Assembly (NCBI RefSeq): GCF_902686445.1
Contig: NC_062224.1
Span: 21,555,123 to 21,619,122, forward strand
Reading direction: 5' to 3'
DNA length: 64,000 nt
Source of the DNA: Sciurus carolinensis
Taxonomy: Eukaryota > Chordata > Mammalia > Rodentia > Sciuridae
Shown here: one piece after another, positions 46,165 through 58,264 of the stretch
How the letters are laid out: the number at the start of each line of letters is the position of its first letter
How positions within the stretch are numbered: the stretch's first letter is position 1
Translations under genes and position numbers: made by a program
Notes under the pieces: model-generated
What the model saw: the letters and a program-made list of their open reading frames with translations, nothing else
Told to the model about the DNA's origin: nothing
The model's database searches: none

Positions 46165-46997
46165 CTGGTGTCTCTGTCTTTGGGGATTGTAGCAGTGCTG
46201 TAAGCAAAAACTTGCTTCTCAACTAGAGGAGGGCCAAGGTCCACAATGCCAGATAATCCTGGAGCGTTCCGGGGCTTTTCGAAATACACCAAGGTGCCTG
46301 GCTCCTTTTTAAAGGACTGGCGGCTGGGGGAGGCCCGGTCTGGCTGCATGGTGTGAGGGGGCCCGTGAGCATTATGATGTGCGTGCATGTCTATCATTCT
46401 TAGGTCGCTGACTCGGTGAGGAGAGGCGGGGGGTGTTTTGGAGCCCAAAGTAGGCAAGTGGCTATCTGGATATTTCCTTGATTTCTGTCTGTATAGCGAC
46501 TGCTCCATGTGCATCTCAGCTTGCATGGAGGGGTTACAATAAGCACTCGCCGACCGAATCGCTGTGCGGTGATATGCAATGATGTGATCAGGGACATCCA
46601 GGGGGTGCCCACCGTGGGAGGAGGCTATGCTCATCCTTCCTTCATGATAGAGGTAAGGATCAGCATAGAAACCCTCGTTTCTGTACATTGCGATGTTTTT
46701 ACTGCTCATGTCTTCATCTGGCTTGACGTCTCTCCTTTCCAAGATGGCGCTTGGGCTTGGTGAGATGGATCTGGAGACCGGCAGGCTGGAGAGTCTGTCC
46801 CGGGGGATAGTGGCATTGCCAGGAACAACTATGGGGCGAGTGCCCCCATAAGGAATTCTGGATGGGGAGGGAGGCATGGAATGAGGCACAGGAGTGGATG
46901 GTGGAGAACTGGGAATCCCGTGGGGCGGATGAGCTGTGGATCCGGGTCGAGAGGCACCTGGGCCATCTCCTCTTGCATAAACAATTTCTCTCTGCAT
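46165..46997 (-). CDS. KIAA1217: KIAA1217 (SKT) large Pro/Ser/Tyr-rich exon
   Basis: An 833-nt exon with acceptor TTTATTTTTCAG|A and donor CCAG|GTAAGG, 277 codons plus two bases of an arginine codon. It begins MQREIVYARGDG and carries a Pro-rich run at residues 23-50 (several PxxP and SP/TP sites), SPSPSAILERRD near 79-90, a tyrosine motif EGFYADPYLYHEGR at 108-121, the YRQKSRKYPD patch at 169-178, and the KQVFAYSTATIPKDRDT end. The EGxYADPY motif parallels the EGLYA/EPLYA tyrosines of p140Cap, which are phosphorylated and bind Csk; that role is inferred for SKT. The RGD triplet is in a cytoplasmic context and probably incidental. The exon starts on an in-frame ATG, which could serve as start codon in a transcript with a non-coding alternative first exon. 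Confidence 0.97.
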
Positions 46998-47089
46998 CTG
47001 AAAAATAAATAAAGGAATCAGAAAGTCTACTTTGAGATCTGTGTTTTTAGAGACATCTCATTTGTGACACTGTGGCTTCCTTGACATGG

Positions 47090-47543
47090 GAGTCTGAATA
47101 ATGTCCCTCTCCTATAACCTGCCCACACCCTAGTTCCTGGAACCTGTGCTGATGTTCCCTTACAAAAGGGACTTTACCGATGTGATGAAGTGAAGGATGC
47201 GGACATGGGAGATTATCCAGGTGTTCTCAGAGGAATCACAAAGGTCTTTACATGTAGAAGAGGGAGGTGGGGGACTCAAGGTCAGGGGTGAGCTGTAATG
47301 ATGGCAGCAGAGAGGGAAAGACCAGAGGTGCTACACTGCTGACTTGAAGATAGAAGGAGGCATGAGCCCAGGAATGGGCATAGCTTCTAGAAGCTGCAAA
47401 AGGTCAAGAAATGGATTGTCCCTTTTGTCTTCCAGAGAAAGCGTGGCCCTGCCCACAGGTTGATATTGGCCTGTGAAACTCATTTTGGAATTCTCACCTG
47501 TATAATATAATAAATTGGTGGTGTTTTAAGCTAAGATTATTTT
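47090..47543 (+). repeat. MLT/MaLR-like LTR, sense, diverged
   Basis: TGAATAATGTCCCTCTCCTA at the start, GATTATCCAGGTGTTCTCAG, AGAAAGCGTGGCCCTGCCCA, and AATAAATTGGTGGTGTTTTA at the 3' end resemble an old MLT-type LTR. It begins about 90 bases upstream (gene sense) of the large exon's acceptor. No viral coding sequence. Confidence 0.5.
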
Positions 47544-47544
47544 C

Positions 47545-47622
47545 CTCCCAGTGCTGGGAATTGAACCCAAGGCCTCATACATGCCAGGCAAACGTTCTAC
47601 CACTGAGCTACACCTGCGACCC
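47545..47622 (-). repeat. ID-type SINE, antisense
   Basis: AGTGCTGGGAATTGAACCCA, TGCCAGGCAAACGTTCTACC, ACTGAGCTACACCTGCGACC in antisense ID order, abutting the 3' end of the LTR-like repeat. Confidence 0.8.
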
Positions 47623-48514
47623 TAGAGTCATCTAAGTTTTAGTATTGTTAAAGTAACCACAGTAAATGAACGTCCCTGATGGAGAGTGCTCAATGTTGTG
47701 AGGTTTGGGGACAAAATACTGCAGTGGTTTGACTTTTAAGATCATAGTTTCTTAGACACTCTTAATAAATGTGGGTCTAATGGGTCCATAGTTCTGAAGT
47801 TGTGTTGTAAACGTGTCCCGGACATGTGTTCCTACTGTTAGTCCTGGGAAATAGTAATCATCTTTTCCATCTTTCCAAGCTAATACAATCTAGAGATATA
47901 ACCAGAGAGGCAAAGGAGATCCCTGGGGAAACCTGGAAGTTCCATTCGTCTACCAGCTCTTTATTTGGGCCTATGTGAAACCAGCACTGAGAAGCTATGA
48001 TCCTGGAGATGACAGTAAAATTATAGTCAAAACTCATAGATGGGAGGCCGAAGGGTAGAAGAGGGAGAGAAGTCCAAGTAGGGCACAGAGAAAGAACCCT
48101 AAGAGTACACTGAGCTGCCGTGTGGCGACAGGGAGCCTTCTGGCGCAGCCATTGTGACTGGGGCTTTGTGCCTGGTTGGGTCATTCCCTCCCACAGGGCC
48201 TCCCACTGACTCCCCTGTAGGAAAGCAATAGCTGAAGAACAAAGTCAAGGGGGACAAGGGAAATGAATTTGTAATTTCAATTATACTACTATGTTTAGCA
48301 AGGGCCAGCATTTAAAAAAATACAAATGAATTCAGGATATAATAGTTTGATACCTTTCCAAGAGATTAATATTATTTTAATTTTAATATTAGTATGAATT
48401 TCCAAGAGATGTGACAGACAAGAAGAATATAAGTGTTTACAGACGGGTTGAGATAGTGGCATGAAGAGAGAGAAGAGCCCCTGAACAAACAAGAACCAAG
48501 ATGTACCGCCAAAA

Positions 48515-49135
48515 AACTAATGACTGGGAAAGCAGTGTGGAGAGTCCTCAGAAAACTTGGAATGGAACCACCATTTGACCCAGTTATCCCACTCCTAGGC
48601 TTATACCCAAAAGACTTAAAATCAGCATACTACAGTGACACAGCCAAAGCAATGTTTATAGCAGCTAAATTCACAATAGCAAAGCTATGGAACCAATCTA
48701 GGTGCCTTTCAACAGATGAATGGATAAAGAAAATGTAGTATATAAATACATAATGGAATATTACTCAGTCATAAAGAAGAATGAAATTATGGATGGAACT
48801 GGAGTCTACTATGCTAAGTGAAATAAGCAAATCCTTCAAAATTAAAGGCTGAATATTCTCTGTGATATGCAGATGCTAACATACAATAAGGTGGGGGGAG
48901 GGAAGACTAGAAGATCATTGGACTAGATAAAGGGGAATAAAGGGGAGATGGGATTAGGAAAGACAGTAGAATGAATTGGATATCACTTCCCTATGTTCAT
49001 ATATGAATACACGACCAGTGGAACTCCACATCATGTACAGTCACGAGAACGGGAAGTTATACTCCAAGTATGTACACTGTGTCAAAATACACTCTACTGT
49101 CGGGTATATCTATAACAACAAAGACTAACAGTTGG
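48515..49135 (+). repeat. LINE-1 3' end, 5'-truncated
   Basis: Opens with the last part of L1 ORF2: the translation from 48520 contains PPFDPVIPLLGLYPKDLKSA and TKF-like MFIAAKFTIAKLWNQS then STDEWIKKM before a stop at 48738. The 3' UTR follows, parallel to 34296-34811. It is inactive (no reverse transcriptase or endonuclease portion). Confidence 0.88.
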
Positions 49136-50328
49136 CTGATGGGGGAAAAGCACAGAAAAAAATAAAGGCAACAACAAGGGAAGCTTGAAAATGAAATGGA
49201 TCCCACAGTCTTAGATACAAAGTAATTAATTCCTTATCACATAAGTTCATTTGTTTAGTAAACTACATTTACTAAGCACTTAGTAAGAGTCAGACATTAT
49301 TCTAAGATATAGTTCTGAACAAGCCCCTAAGTTCCTGACAGGGAGAGGCTGAGATCTTTGATACGAATGGTTGGACGCAGGGCAAGACCCAGTGGGTCTT
49401 CCACAGCTTCCTTATCTTGACCCTGGGAGGATCCTGCCGTCCAGAACCCTGGGTAGGACCAGGAAGTTCCACCTATTATAGAGGATTTCATAATGGAAGT
49501 CACTGATTACAAACACACAAGGTTCACATAGGTAGCAACAAAATGAAGCCCTTTGAGCGCTCAGTTCCTGAGCACCAGCATGTTGGCTTCTCAGCTCCCT
49601 TTGGGGCTGTTTCTGGGGACCCCACCCAGAGCATGCTGGTTAATCATTCACAAGCACAATTTATCTCCACTCCTCTCACCCAGGGTTCCTATCATCACAG
49701 GCTAGTCTGCTCTCCCATCTCTAAACCTGACCTGTGAGGTCCTCAGGTTGTTCGCACCCCCCGGGAATTCTGTTCATGTCCTCCCCCACGTGAATCCAGA
49801 TCTAGGCCTTGGCTCCAGGTGCCCTGGTGCTCCAGTCCAAGCAATCCTCCCTCTGCTCACTTGACACCCTCATGACTCAGGTGTACAGGGCTGCAGACCA
49901 GGATGGCCAGTCCCAAGGTCACTGTGGGGTAGTATACCAGAATGGTTCTCGCTCCAGAATGGCTACAGCAACCATGTGACAGAGGTTTCGTAGGAACTCA
50001 GCACAGAGCTTCTATGAACACCTCTCCCACTCAGTCTTCTACAATATAGGATTCAGTGAAAAGAAAGGTATGGCTCAGCAGGGCTTCAGAGGTCAGGAAA
50101 TGTGAGAGGCACTGGCTCAGCCAGCAGTGGATATCTGACTGGATTCTCTGTGCAAGCAGACCAAACAATGCAGTGATCAGCTGAAATGAGCATCAAGATA
50201 AATTCATCGTATTGACTCAAACATGGCACTGTCTATAAAGCATCACACAGTGCCCAAGACAAGTGAAGAGCAAATGGCAGGTGCTCTTGTCATTAATGTT
50301 ATTAATCCCCCACGCCCTGCTCCTGTCT

Positions 50329-50331
<3 letters not shown>

Positions 50332-50372
<41 letters not shown>
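50332..50372. repeat. (GA)n microsatellite
   Basis: About 20 perfect GA units. On the transcribed strand it is a (CT)n tract. Likely polymorphic. Confidence 0.95.
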
Positions 50373-50373
<1 letters not shown>

Positions 50374-52799
50374 AAAAGAAAATTAACGCACCCCCAAAGA
50401 TTCCAAATGTCTAGAACCCCTTGAGATGAACAATAGTTCCAACTGAGCTTGTCCCTATTCTCTGTTCTCCTTTCCCTCTTTGTTCTGCTTTAGATAACAT
50501 CTTGGTTTGGGGAATACTGACTCTAATTAACACAGAGCAGGAACCTTCCTCTTTCTGGCACAAGACTAAAAAAGAGCCATCTAGATTCCAGGGAGTATAA
50601 AACTGTCTAGGAGATAAATAATATTAATAAAAGAAAACTGTAAAATTAATTTTAATTAATAAAAAGTTGAATACATTTTTTTAAAAACAGTAAAGATATC
50701 TGTATGGGTATTTAAAAATATGTTTGGGGATATGAAAAGAAATGGTTGGGAGTTACATTTTATAAATGAAACATTAAAAAATTCTCATTAGGAAAAAATT
50801 CATTAGTCTTTCCAGTGGCATGTGTAGATGTGTCAAAAAGAAATGTAACAGGTAGTTAAGAATAACTCTGTGACACTGTGTTGTAAATTCATATGGGGAA
50901 TGTGGATGATAGTCAAAATATCTAACAGTCAATATTCAGTATGGCATGGGTACCAGTCAAGCTCAATGGGACTTCAGCTAGTGAGGATGATCCTGGCCAA
51001 CAGCGATTGGCATGGTGTACCTGGTGGTAATGCTGGGTATCAGCCCTGCCTGGTCCACTTCAAAATAATATTGCCATCATCCACCAGAGTCACAGAATAA
51101 GTCTCTGAGCTATCCATAATGGAATTGAATATAAGGATTCAGTTATGAGAGAACAGCTGCTCTGAGCATCAATGTTTCTATCAATTAAGTGACATAGAAA
51201 TTGGAAGCCTCTGGCAGAATGGTGGTGTTGGTTTGCCAAGTGTGACTGACTTTCTAAGACAGTTTTAATAATTTCATCCTTGACTCCAGAGCCCAAGAAG
51301 ACAATGACATGATTATCCCATCAAGCTTTGGGAAATAGGTTTTAAGCCTACAACTAGAATAAACTCTTAAAATGAAATACCCTGGATTCCTACACCAAAA
51401 GATATGGACCAAAGACAACTCGCTCTTAGGGTGTGTCAAAGTACTGGAATATGAGAAGAGAGAACCTTCTCCAGCTCTTCAGTGTGATCTCCCAAGGAGG
51501 CCACTTGCTAGTCCAATAAAAAGTGGACTTCCTTGACTCTGCAGATATTCGTCTGATTGAAGCAGATAATGAGTAAGAGTCTTATAATTCATAACTTAAA
51601 ACAACACCCGCCTTTCAGGCTGGTGTCCTTCCCATGTCAATACTTCCTAGAGTGACACACCTATGCAGTTTTATTTCATTTTGCTTTTTAACTCTCTGGG
51701 TAATGAGTAAAGACGTGACATTAAATACATACTGAGGTTTCCTGTTCTAGTAGTCAAAAAGTTAGACCTCCTTGGAGAAAATGATACTAAGCTTACAAGG
51801 TAAAATAAATAAACAAAGCACAAATACACACAAGTCTGAAGACACATATGGAATTGCCATTCACTTTCATATATCTGAATTTATTCTCCCATCAACCTCT
51901 CTTTGCCACTGGTCTCTAGCAATCATCTCCTTTCTCTTAGTAAGTTAAAAGTATCAGGCTATGTTGTATCATTGACACTTTCTTCCCAGAAAATTTGTGA
52001 GATTTAAATAATTTCATTTTATAGCAAGAAAAAGATGACCTAAACACAAAATAATGATTCTTCTGAATTCAATACAGTTTTTTTTTTCCCCCTGAACCTA
52101 AGCTCAGATAGGATGCATTCAATTTTCTGGCAGGGTAGGAACCAGACTATTCTCCCTCATTCATATGATTTTCTGGGGCTTCATCTTTCCTTCTTTGCGT
52201 TACTGCCCAAATCACTAACGTGTCTTGGTTGTTTGAGCCCTTCTGTTTTTTATAAAGAGGGAAATTTCCTCCAGAGTCTCGTCACCATGGACCCGGGTAG
52301 AAGGCTATTGTCTCTGCCTATAACACTCGGTTCAACATGCTGTTTGCCCTACATTTCCAACAGTCTAGGAAATACCCTAGATGGCTTCAAATTAATTATT
52401 TGAAGTTTGAGTTAGGGATTTTTATAAACAGCTATACTTCATTTCCCCAATGCCCTGTATGTCAGAAATATCACTCATTTAGAAGTTTCTTGAAGGTAAG
52501 AAAGAACACCTTAAAATTGTTTCTGGGGAAAAAAAAAAAACCTAGCATGAAATATGTTTATCTAACAATCATTTGGTGAAGTTGTCTCATGTAATTGTGT
52601 CTCTCTGTGGAACACTTAGAATGCAGAGATATATGCTTTGTAGAAAGGGAATATTATGTATAGTTTATTGCATTTCAAACCCCACCCTTGCAAGACTAGA
52701 ATTCGTAAACATATCACTCCATAAGACCACACAATGAAGTAACTGGAGAAAAGGATTCTTATGATATACTTTGATCCTGGAAGAATTAAAGCCACTTAC

Positions 52800-54800
52800 T
52801 TTTTCTTCAGGAAACCACCTGTATAATTACGCTGTGAAAAAAGCACATTGGCTCAGCTCCCGGTTATGTGATCCCTTTGTTTGCTGGCTTCATCTAAATT
52901 CTCAGTTCCACTCTCAGATATCTTAGGCAGCTTTCTCTTCTGACGGAGTCAACACAGAGGACGCGGAGATCCTAAAACGTTCCCCAGCGTGAGTGTCCAC
53001 AACCAGCAAAGACCATTTTCTTCACCTAGTCCTCGGAGTGGAGCCACCACAGGCATGGGTAAAGAGTAGCCCTCCCCATGATAAGCCAATTTCTCCTCCC
53101 CTTGGAAATTAGTCACTGAATAACCTCAGCCCACATCCAACCACAGGCTACCGCACGGGTGACTCAGTCCTTCAACAATTGCTTACAGGGAAAACACACA
53201 CCAGCAAAGGAAGTCTTGAGAGGCCTAGGTAAATGGGTTAAATCAAGAATATCTCACCGAATCAATTCTCCCTAAGTCAAACAGGATCATTAAAATGAGC
53301 AAGCCAACAAACAAAACCATCAGAAAACCCAATCTGCCTATCACTTCCAAGGAGCAACTCTTAGATCAGTTTTCTGTTAAAGGTGCTGCTCGGAAAACCT
53401 AGACCAGTACCCCAAACTCTGTCTGCGGCCAGACTTCTGAAGTTTGGGAATGGGCAAGTGAAGGCAACCTGAGCCTCTTCCCCTGCTTCATAATGCTGAA
53501 GGGAAAACATGGGCGATAAGGAGGCTGTCTATTAATTAACCAGCCTGGCTTTACTAAGCTGAACTTTGGGTAGCAGCCATTCACCAGACCTTCACAACGC
53601 CCGGCAGGCAAGCAACTGCAATCATTCGGAAAAACTCAGCTGAAATGAGAAGGCGAGAGAAGGCAAGCCACAGCTACTCAAAGAGGAGCAAGACACCGGA
53701 GCCCAGCAACCCCACCCAAGCAAGATGGAAGAGGAGCAGGCAGGGTATTCTCCAGAGACCTCCCCTGCACACTCGCTGTCAGCACAGACACTCTCCTGGG
53801 GGGACCAGGACCAGGAAGTGCATCTCTACAACAAGAAGTGGTTTGTGCAGCTCTCAGCCGAGGACAGGTATTAACACAGAGCTGGCAAAAAGTGAGGGAG
53901 ACGGAAGCGTTTCCTTGGCTTGCAGGTAGGCTGTGTTTAATCAACGTCACGCTTTCTGAGCCCTCGGGGACTGAGTGGCACCCAGTGGCTCTCCAACTGG
54001 GAAGGCTGTGACAGGGAGCTCTGAATGCTGGGCTGGCTTCATGCCACACCCAACGACCACGCTCTGGGCGGCCTGTACATTTTTCAAACATTTTAGGGTT
54101 TTCGGAGGTTGTTCTTGCCGACCAAAAGAATTCCATGACGTCTCTTAAGTCCGAATCCAGTCTGCGTTGCTGGCTTTCTAAAGAAACTGTTTACTGCCAC
54201 GGGATGGCTTCGTGGCCATTAAAGAAAGGGAAAAACGGGGCACGTGACATCGCTCCCTCCTAGGATGTCCCATTAGAAACAATATTTGGATGAAGTGGTT
54301 GTAACAGATGCCACCTAAGAAGTGGGGAGAGTAGAAGGAATGTGAAAACCCTTGTTGTGATTTTTTAAATCTAATCAGCAAGGGTTTGTTATTTCTCACC
54401 AGGTCACGGGAAGCACACGCTATTGGCCCCCGAGGCATCTGGTATACATTTGGCAGGTTTTGTTTCCCCAGTCACACGCGGGCTTTCCAGGAAGGGGGAC
54501 GGATGCAGGGGCTGCCTCCCTGGAATGATGGAGCCATGTCTCCCACGGTACCCGTTTTATGGCAGGAGGGGCCCTAAGGAGCATGGCTCTTGGCGGTTCC
54601 GTTGACCTGCCATCTGTAACATGTAGGACTGTGTGTGAAGGGTCTGGGGCCCTGTCGTCCCTCACCAGGAAACTGGAGCTGTGAACTCTCCGTGCTGTTT
54701 GACCCATGAATCACGCCGTGTTCGATACATTATTCCATGTCATACGCCCCAGAGAGCAGTGGCTTCTCTGACCCCGAGATCACGTGAGTCAGTGGGTACC
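52800..54800 (-). promoter_or_regulatory. Candidate internal promoter / alternative first-exon region
   Basis: About 53.6-54.8 kb carries clearly more CpG dinucleotides than the surrounding intron, short of an obvious CpG island, and has few recognisable repeats. At its gene-downstream edge lies a strong minus-strand donor, AAAAA|GTAAGT (exon end 52800), with a pyrimidine-rich acceptor (CTTTTTTCACAG) 32 bases before it. Spliced to the acceptor at 46998 it would place the exon's first ATG after a purine-rich context (A at -3). No TATA box or transcript evidence is visible to me. An enhancer or nothing at all are alternatives. Confidence 0.3.
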
Positions 54801-55544
54801 ATGTGAGAGGAGGTCTGGCTTACCTCTCCCACTTCTTCCTTCCTGCCCTGTTCAGAGCAATTTCCTTTCACTTTCAAAATGCTCCAGGGCGCTGTGTGCA
54901 CAGAGCAGGCATGGCTTCGTCATTACAAGGGCAGTAATTCACTGTCAGGAGTTGGAAAGCCAGCCCAATCCTGCGGTGAATCAGGATGAGTTAAATGCTC
55001 TCTAGTAAGCATGAAGCTCACCCCAGAGAGAAGGGAAGTTCAATATCCAAGGCCCCAGAGTAGCAGCTAATGAACCAGACACGCTCATTTCCCAAGCAAT
55101 ATCCTGGTGCCATACATGGGACCTACCGGCTTCACCCGAGTGGAGCGTGCTCTCCAGAGAAGGGCTTCCTCAGACTCACTTCTTACCACAAAGTTGGTTC
55201 AATCTGCATCCAGCCAACTCCTGACAACCCCACGCTCTAGTCTGATTACTTCACCAGACCCTTCTCGGCCCTGCCTACCTTGGGATGCAACAGCCTTTGT
55301 CAAATTACTCTTTCCCAGCAGTGCATAAAGTGCCCTGCTATTCATTTTCCCTCTTCCTTTCATTGACCAAGGCTACAAGGAAAGTGGAAGCAATTTATTT
55401 CTTTTGAGTTAGTGTTAAGAAAGGACATGCTAGTAAATATTCAGCATTACCTCAGTAGGAAACAATTTCTATGCTCTGGGAAAGTCAATAGTATTATGAA
55501 ATTTATTCCTAATTCCCCTTTCTTGTTCATTTCTTTATTGGCTT

Positions 55545-55560
55545 AAAAAAAAAAAAAAAA
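55545..55560. repeat. Poly(A) tract
   Basis: 16 A bases following GGCTT, without an identifiable mobile element body. Confidence 0.8.
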
Positions 55561-56450
55561 CTAGGTATGCTAAGAGAAAATCCAAAATGTGCCTATAAAT
55601 ATAATGATGATATTGTGAAAGCAAGTGATTATTATGTTGGAAACATTTCATATGCATCTTGTTTATGCTGTTAAAATTGCAAAGATGGTTGTTTGTGAAG
55701 TCTTATTAACCTATTAAATGTTTCATTTGTCATAAATGGAATGTCTACTAGCCATGCAGCAGACAGACTGTTGCCAAAATTATTGAATTCTCAGGAAAGA
55801 GAGGGTCCAGTCAGCTGATGGGTGCATTTAAGATAAGAGTTAATTTCCACCAATATTTTGACAGAGAGAACTCTGCTGAGCCCTCCAATGCCAGACCTGG
55901 TGGAGCATTCCCATGTCCGACCCTGATTAAAGATCTTGGTCTGGAACAGAATAAAGAAGTGATATTAAATAAATCATTTAACTTCCAACCCACAATCAAT
56001 AACTATGCCAGTCGCAGGACAGATAAAAGAAAGAAGCCTTTCTCTCCCAGATACTTGACCTTCCACTGGGCTACTCCTGTGTTTTCCAGGCCAAGGACAA
56101 CCTCCTTTTGTACCTAAAATAGTTACAGTTTGTACAATCACATCTTGTTTCTACCACTTGGAAGAGATGGAGCCAACTACTCCTTCTCATTTCTTATCTC
56201 CTTCTCTGCACATCCACCCATTTCCTGGATGGAAATAGTCCTTGTATGCTTGACTCCCTTTTAGCATTTTCTAAGCTTGTTGCTGGTACATCATCTGTTA
56301 CCAAACTCAAACTATTCAGTGCCTTAGATGTTTTCTTTTGATGATAAGTCTCAAAAAGTCCACTTAACTCATCAACAATATATAGTATGTTGCTTTATTT
56401 ACTTGTAACACTTCTTATTGTATAAAAAATTTTAGATGCCTCCTCCTCTC

Positions 56451-56504
56451 TGGAAATACTCACTGATAATCACCCAGCAGTTTGCAGTTTACAAAGTGCT
56501 TTTA
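56451..56504 (+). repeat. Local repeat, copy 1
   Basis: CACTGATAATCACCCAGCAG, TTTGCAGTTTACAAAGTGCT. A second copy lies 168 bases downstream (56622-56675), with the flanking bases also similar. Confidence 0.8.
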
Positions 56505-56621
56505 ATTGTGATTTCATTTATTTTCATGTGATTTTATTCTATTTCATAATATAAGTACATTTTATGCTATGTGTCTGACGATCACATACACTGATGTAAT
56601 TAATTACACATCACCTCCCGC

Positions 56622-56675
56622 AAATACACACTGATAATCACCCACCAGTTTGCAGTTTGCAAAGTGCTTTCAGTT
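56622..56675 (+). repeat. Local repeat, copy 2
   Basis: CACTGATAATCACCCACCAG, TTTGCAGTTTGCAAAGTGCT, the offset copy of 56451-56504. The 'tttgcaaagtgctttca' text also resembles an old MIR/L2-type repeat. Confidence 0.8.
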
Positions 56676-57437
56676 ACAGTTTTGTTTCATGGCCCCCAGA
56701 ACTCAGTGAAATACCTACGACAGGTGTTTCTGCCCCATTTGAATGGTTAGGAAATGAAGTGTGGGGAGTTAAGTACCCTGTCCAACTTCTGGCAGTTAGG
56801 ACATACAGCAGTCCCCCCTTATTCCAAGACCCTTAAATGGTGGAAGTCTCAAACATATATGTTTTTTTCCTATAACATACTTACTTACAATAGGTTTAAT
56901 TTACAAATTAGGCCTATTACAAGACTAACAACAACAATACTAAAACAGGACAATTACAACAATACGCTGTAATTAAAGTTGTTTGGAACTCATGAATTGC
57001 TTCTGGAATTTTCCATTTAATATTTTCAGATTGTGACTGTGCTCAAGGGAACTGACACTTGGAAAGGGAAACTGCAGATAAATGGGGGGCAACTGCCATG
57101 AGGCAGCAAGAGCTCAGTTCCAGGATTACCACCACTTCACTTCCCCCTACCGCTGTGAAATGCCGTGTCCTCCAGGACACTGAATGTCTGCAGAGAATCA
57201 CATCCCAGTGCCCTCCCAGCCAGGATCCCTGAAGGGCAACGCTATTCTTGGATTTTGGTGTATAACATGGAAAATACCATCTGAGAAGTACCTCCATTGC
57301 TTAACTCACAGGTCTGGATTTTCACAGCAAAGGAAAAGAATCTCTGGATGTCTTCCTGAACATGGCATCTAAGTATCCAGTTGGTCTCTTAGTTTATTAA
57401 GAGTTTTATATACTTACAAGGTTTTATATACTTGCCC

Positions 57438-57805
57438 TGTTATGGTTTAGATAAGAGGTGTCCCCCAAAAGCTCATGGGTGAGACAATGCAAGAATTTTC
57501 AGGGGTGAAATGATTGGACTATGAAAGACGTAATTTAATCATTGGGTTAATCCACTAAAATGGATTAACTGGGTGGTAGCCATAGGCAGGTAGGGCGTGA
57601 CTGGAGAAAATAGGTCACTGGGTGTGTGCCTTTGGGGTTTCTATTTTGTCCTTGGTGAGCAGAGCTCTTTGTCTCCTGGCTGTCATGTCCTGAGCTGTTT
57701 TCCTCTGCCGCACCCTTCCACCATGAGGTTCTGCCTCATGGAGGGCCCAGAGCTATGGAGTTGGAGGATCATGGACTGAACCTTTGAAACTGGGAGTGAA
57801 AATTA
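57438..57805 (+). repeat. MaLR-type LTR, sense
   Basis: TGTTATGGTTTAGATAAGAG, GTGTCCCCCAAAAGCTCATG, GTGAGACAATGCAAGAATTT, then TTTGGGGTTTCTATTTTGTC and a GGATCATGGACTGAACCTTT block. It is alignable with 60111-60560. Its 3' end is lost. Confidence 0.7.
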
Positions 57806-58248
57806 ACTTTATAATTAACTAATAGATATATCAGTAAATACTGTGCTTATGTATATCATGTTCACATATATTTATGTAATTATATATTGCTCATAAGTTA
57901 TCACCATAGATATCACATTACATCGCTATTAGTTATTCATATGTGTATGTGTATACACAAACATACATACATATTATCATCAGTCAGACACCAGGTCACT
58001 CATGGGCTAGTTATCTGGGACATATCTGATTAAAATTCCTTAGCATTATGACCCAATTGTGCTACTGGGTGACCTTTCTGGGAAATGCATTAACCATTGA
58101 CAGAGGTGTTAGGTCTCTGTCTCTGGGCCCTTTGCCCATCTTTCTTTTCATTAGGGAAACTGATCAAGCTGATTATGTTGTAAGTGAATGAAGTTAGATA
58201 CAGCACTATAAAACTTTCACATGATTGTGACAATGTGAGAATTACAAA

Positions 58249-58264
58249 AGTATATATATATATT
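58249..58264. repeat. (TA)n microsatellite
   Basis: Short perfect TA run followed by TTTTGG. Confidence 0.8.

Noticed and set aside
46509..46763. 84-codon + strand ORF over the large exon
   Set aside because: Antisense shadow of the KIAA1217 exon at 46165-46997, created by the codon bias of the real frame.
53645..54136. 94-codon + strand ORF and 152-codon minus-strand ORF
   Set aside because: Both are open because the stretch is GC/CpG-richer than average. Neither translation is recognisable. A GCAG|GTAGGC donor ends the + ORF, but no partner exon was seen.
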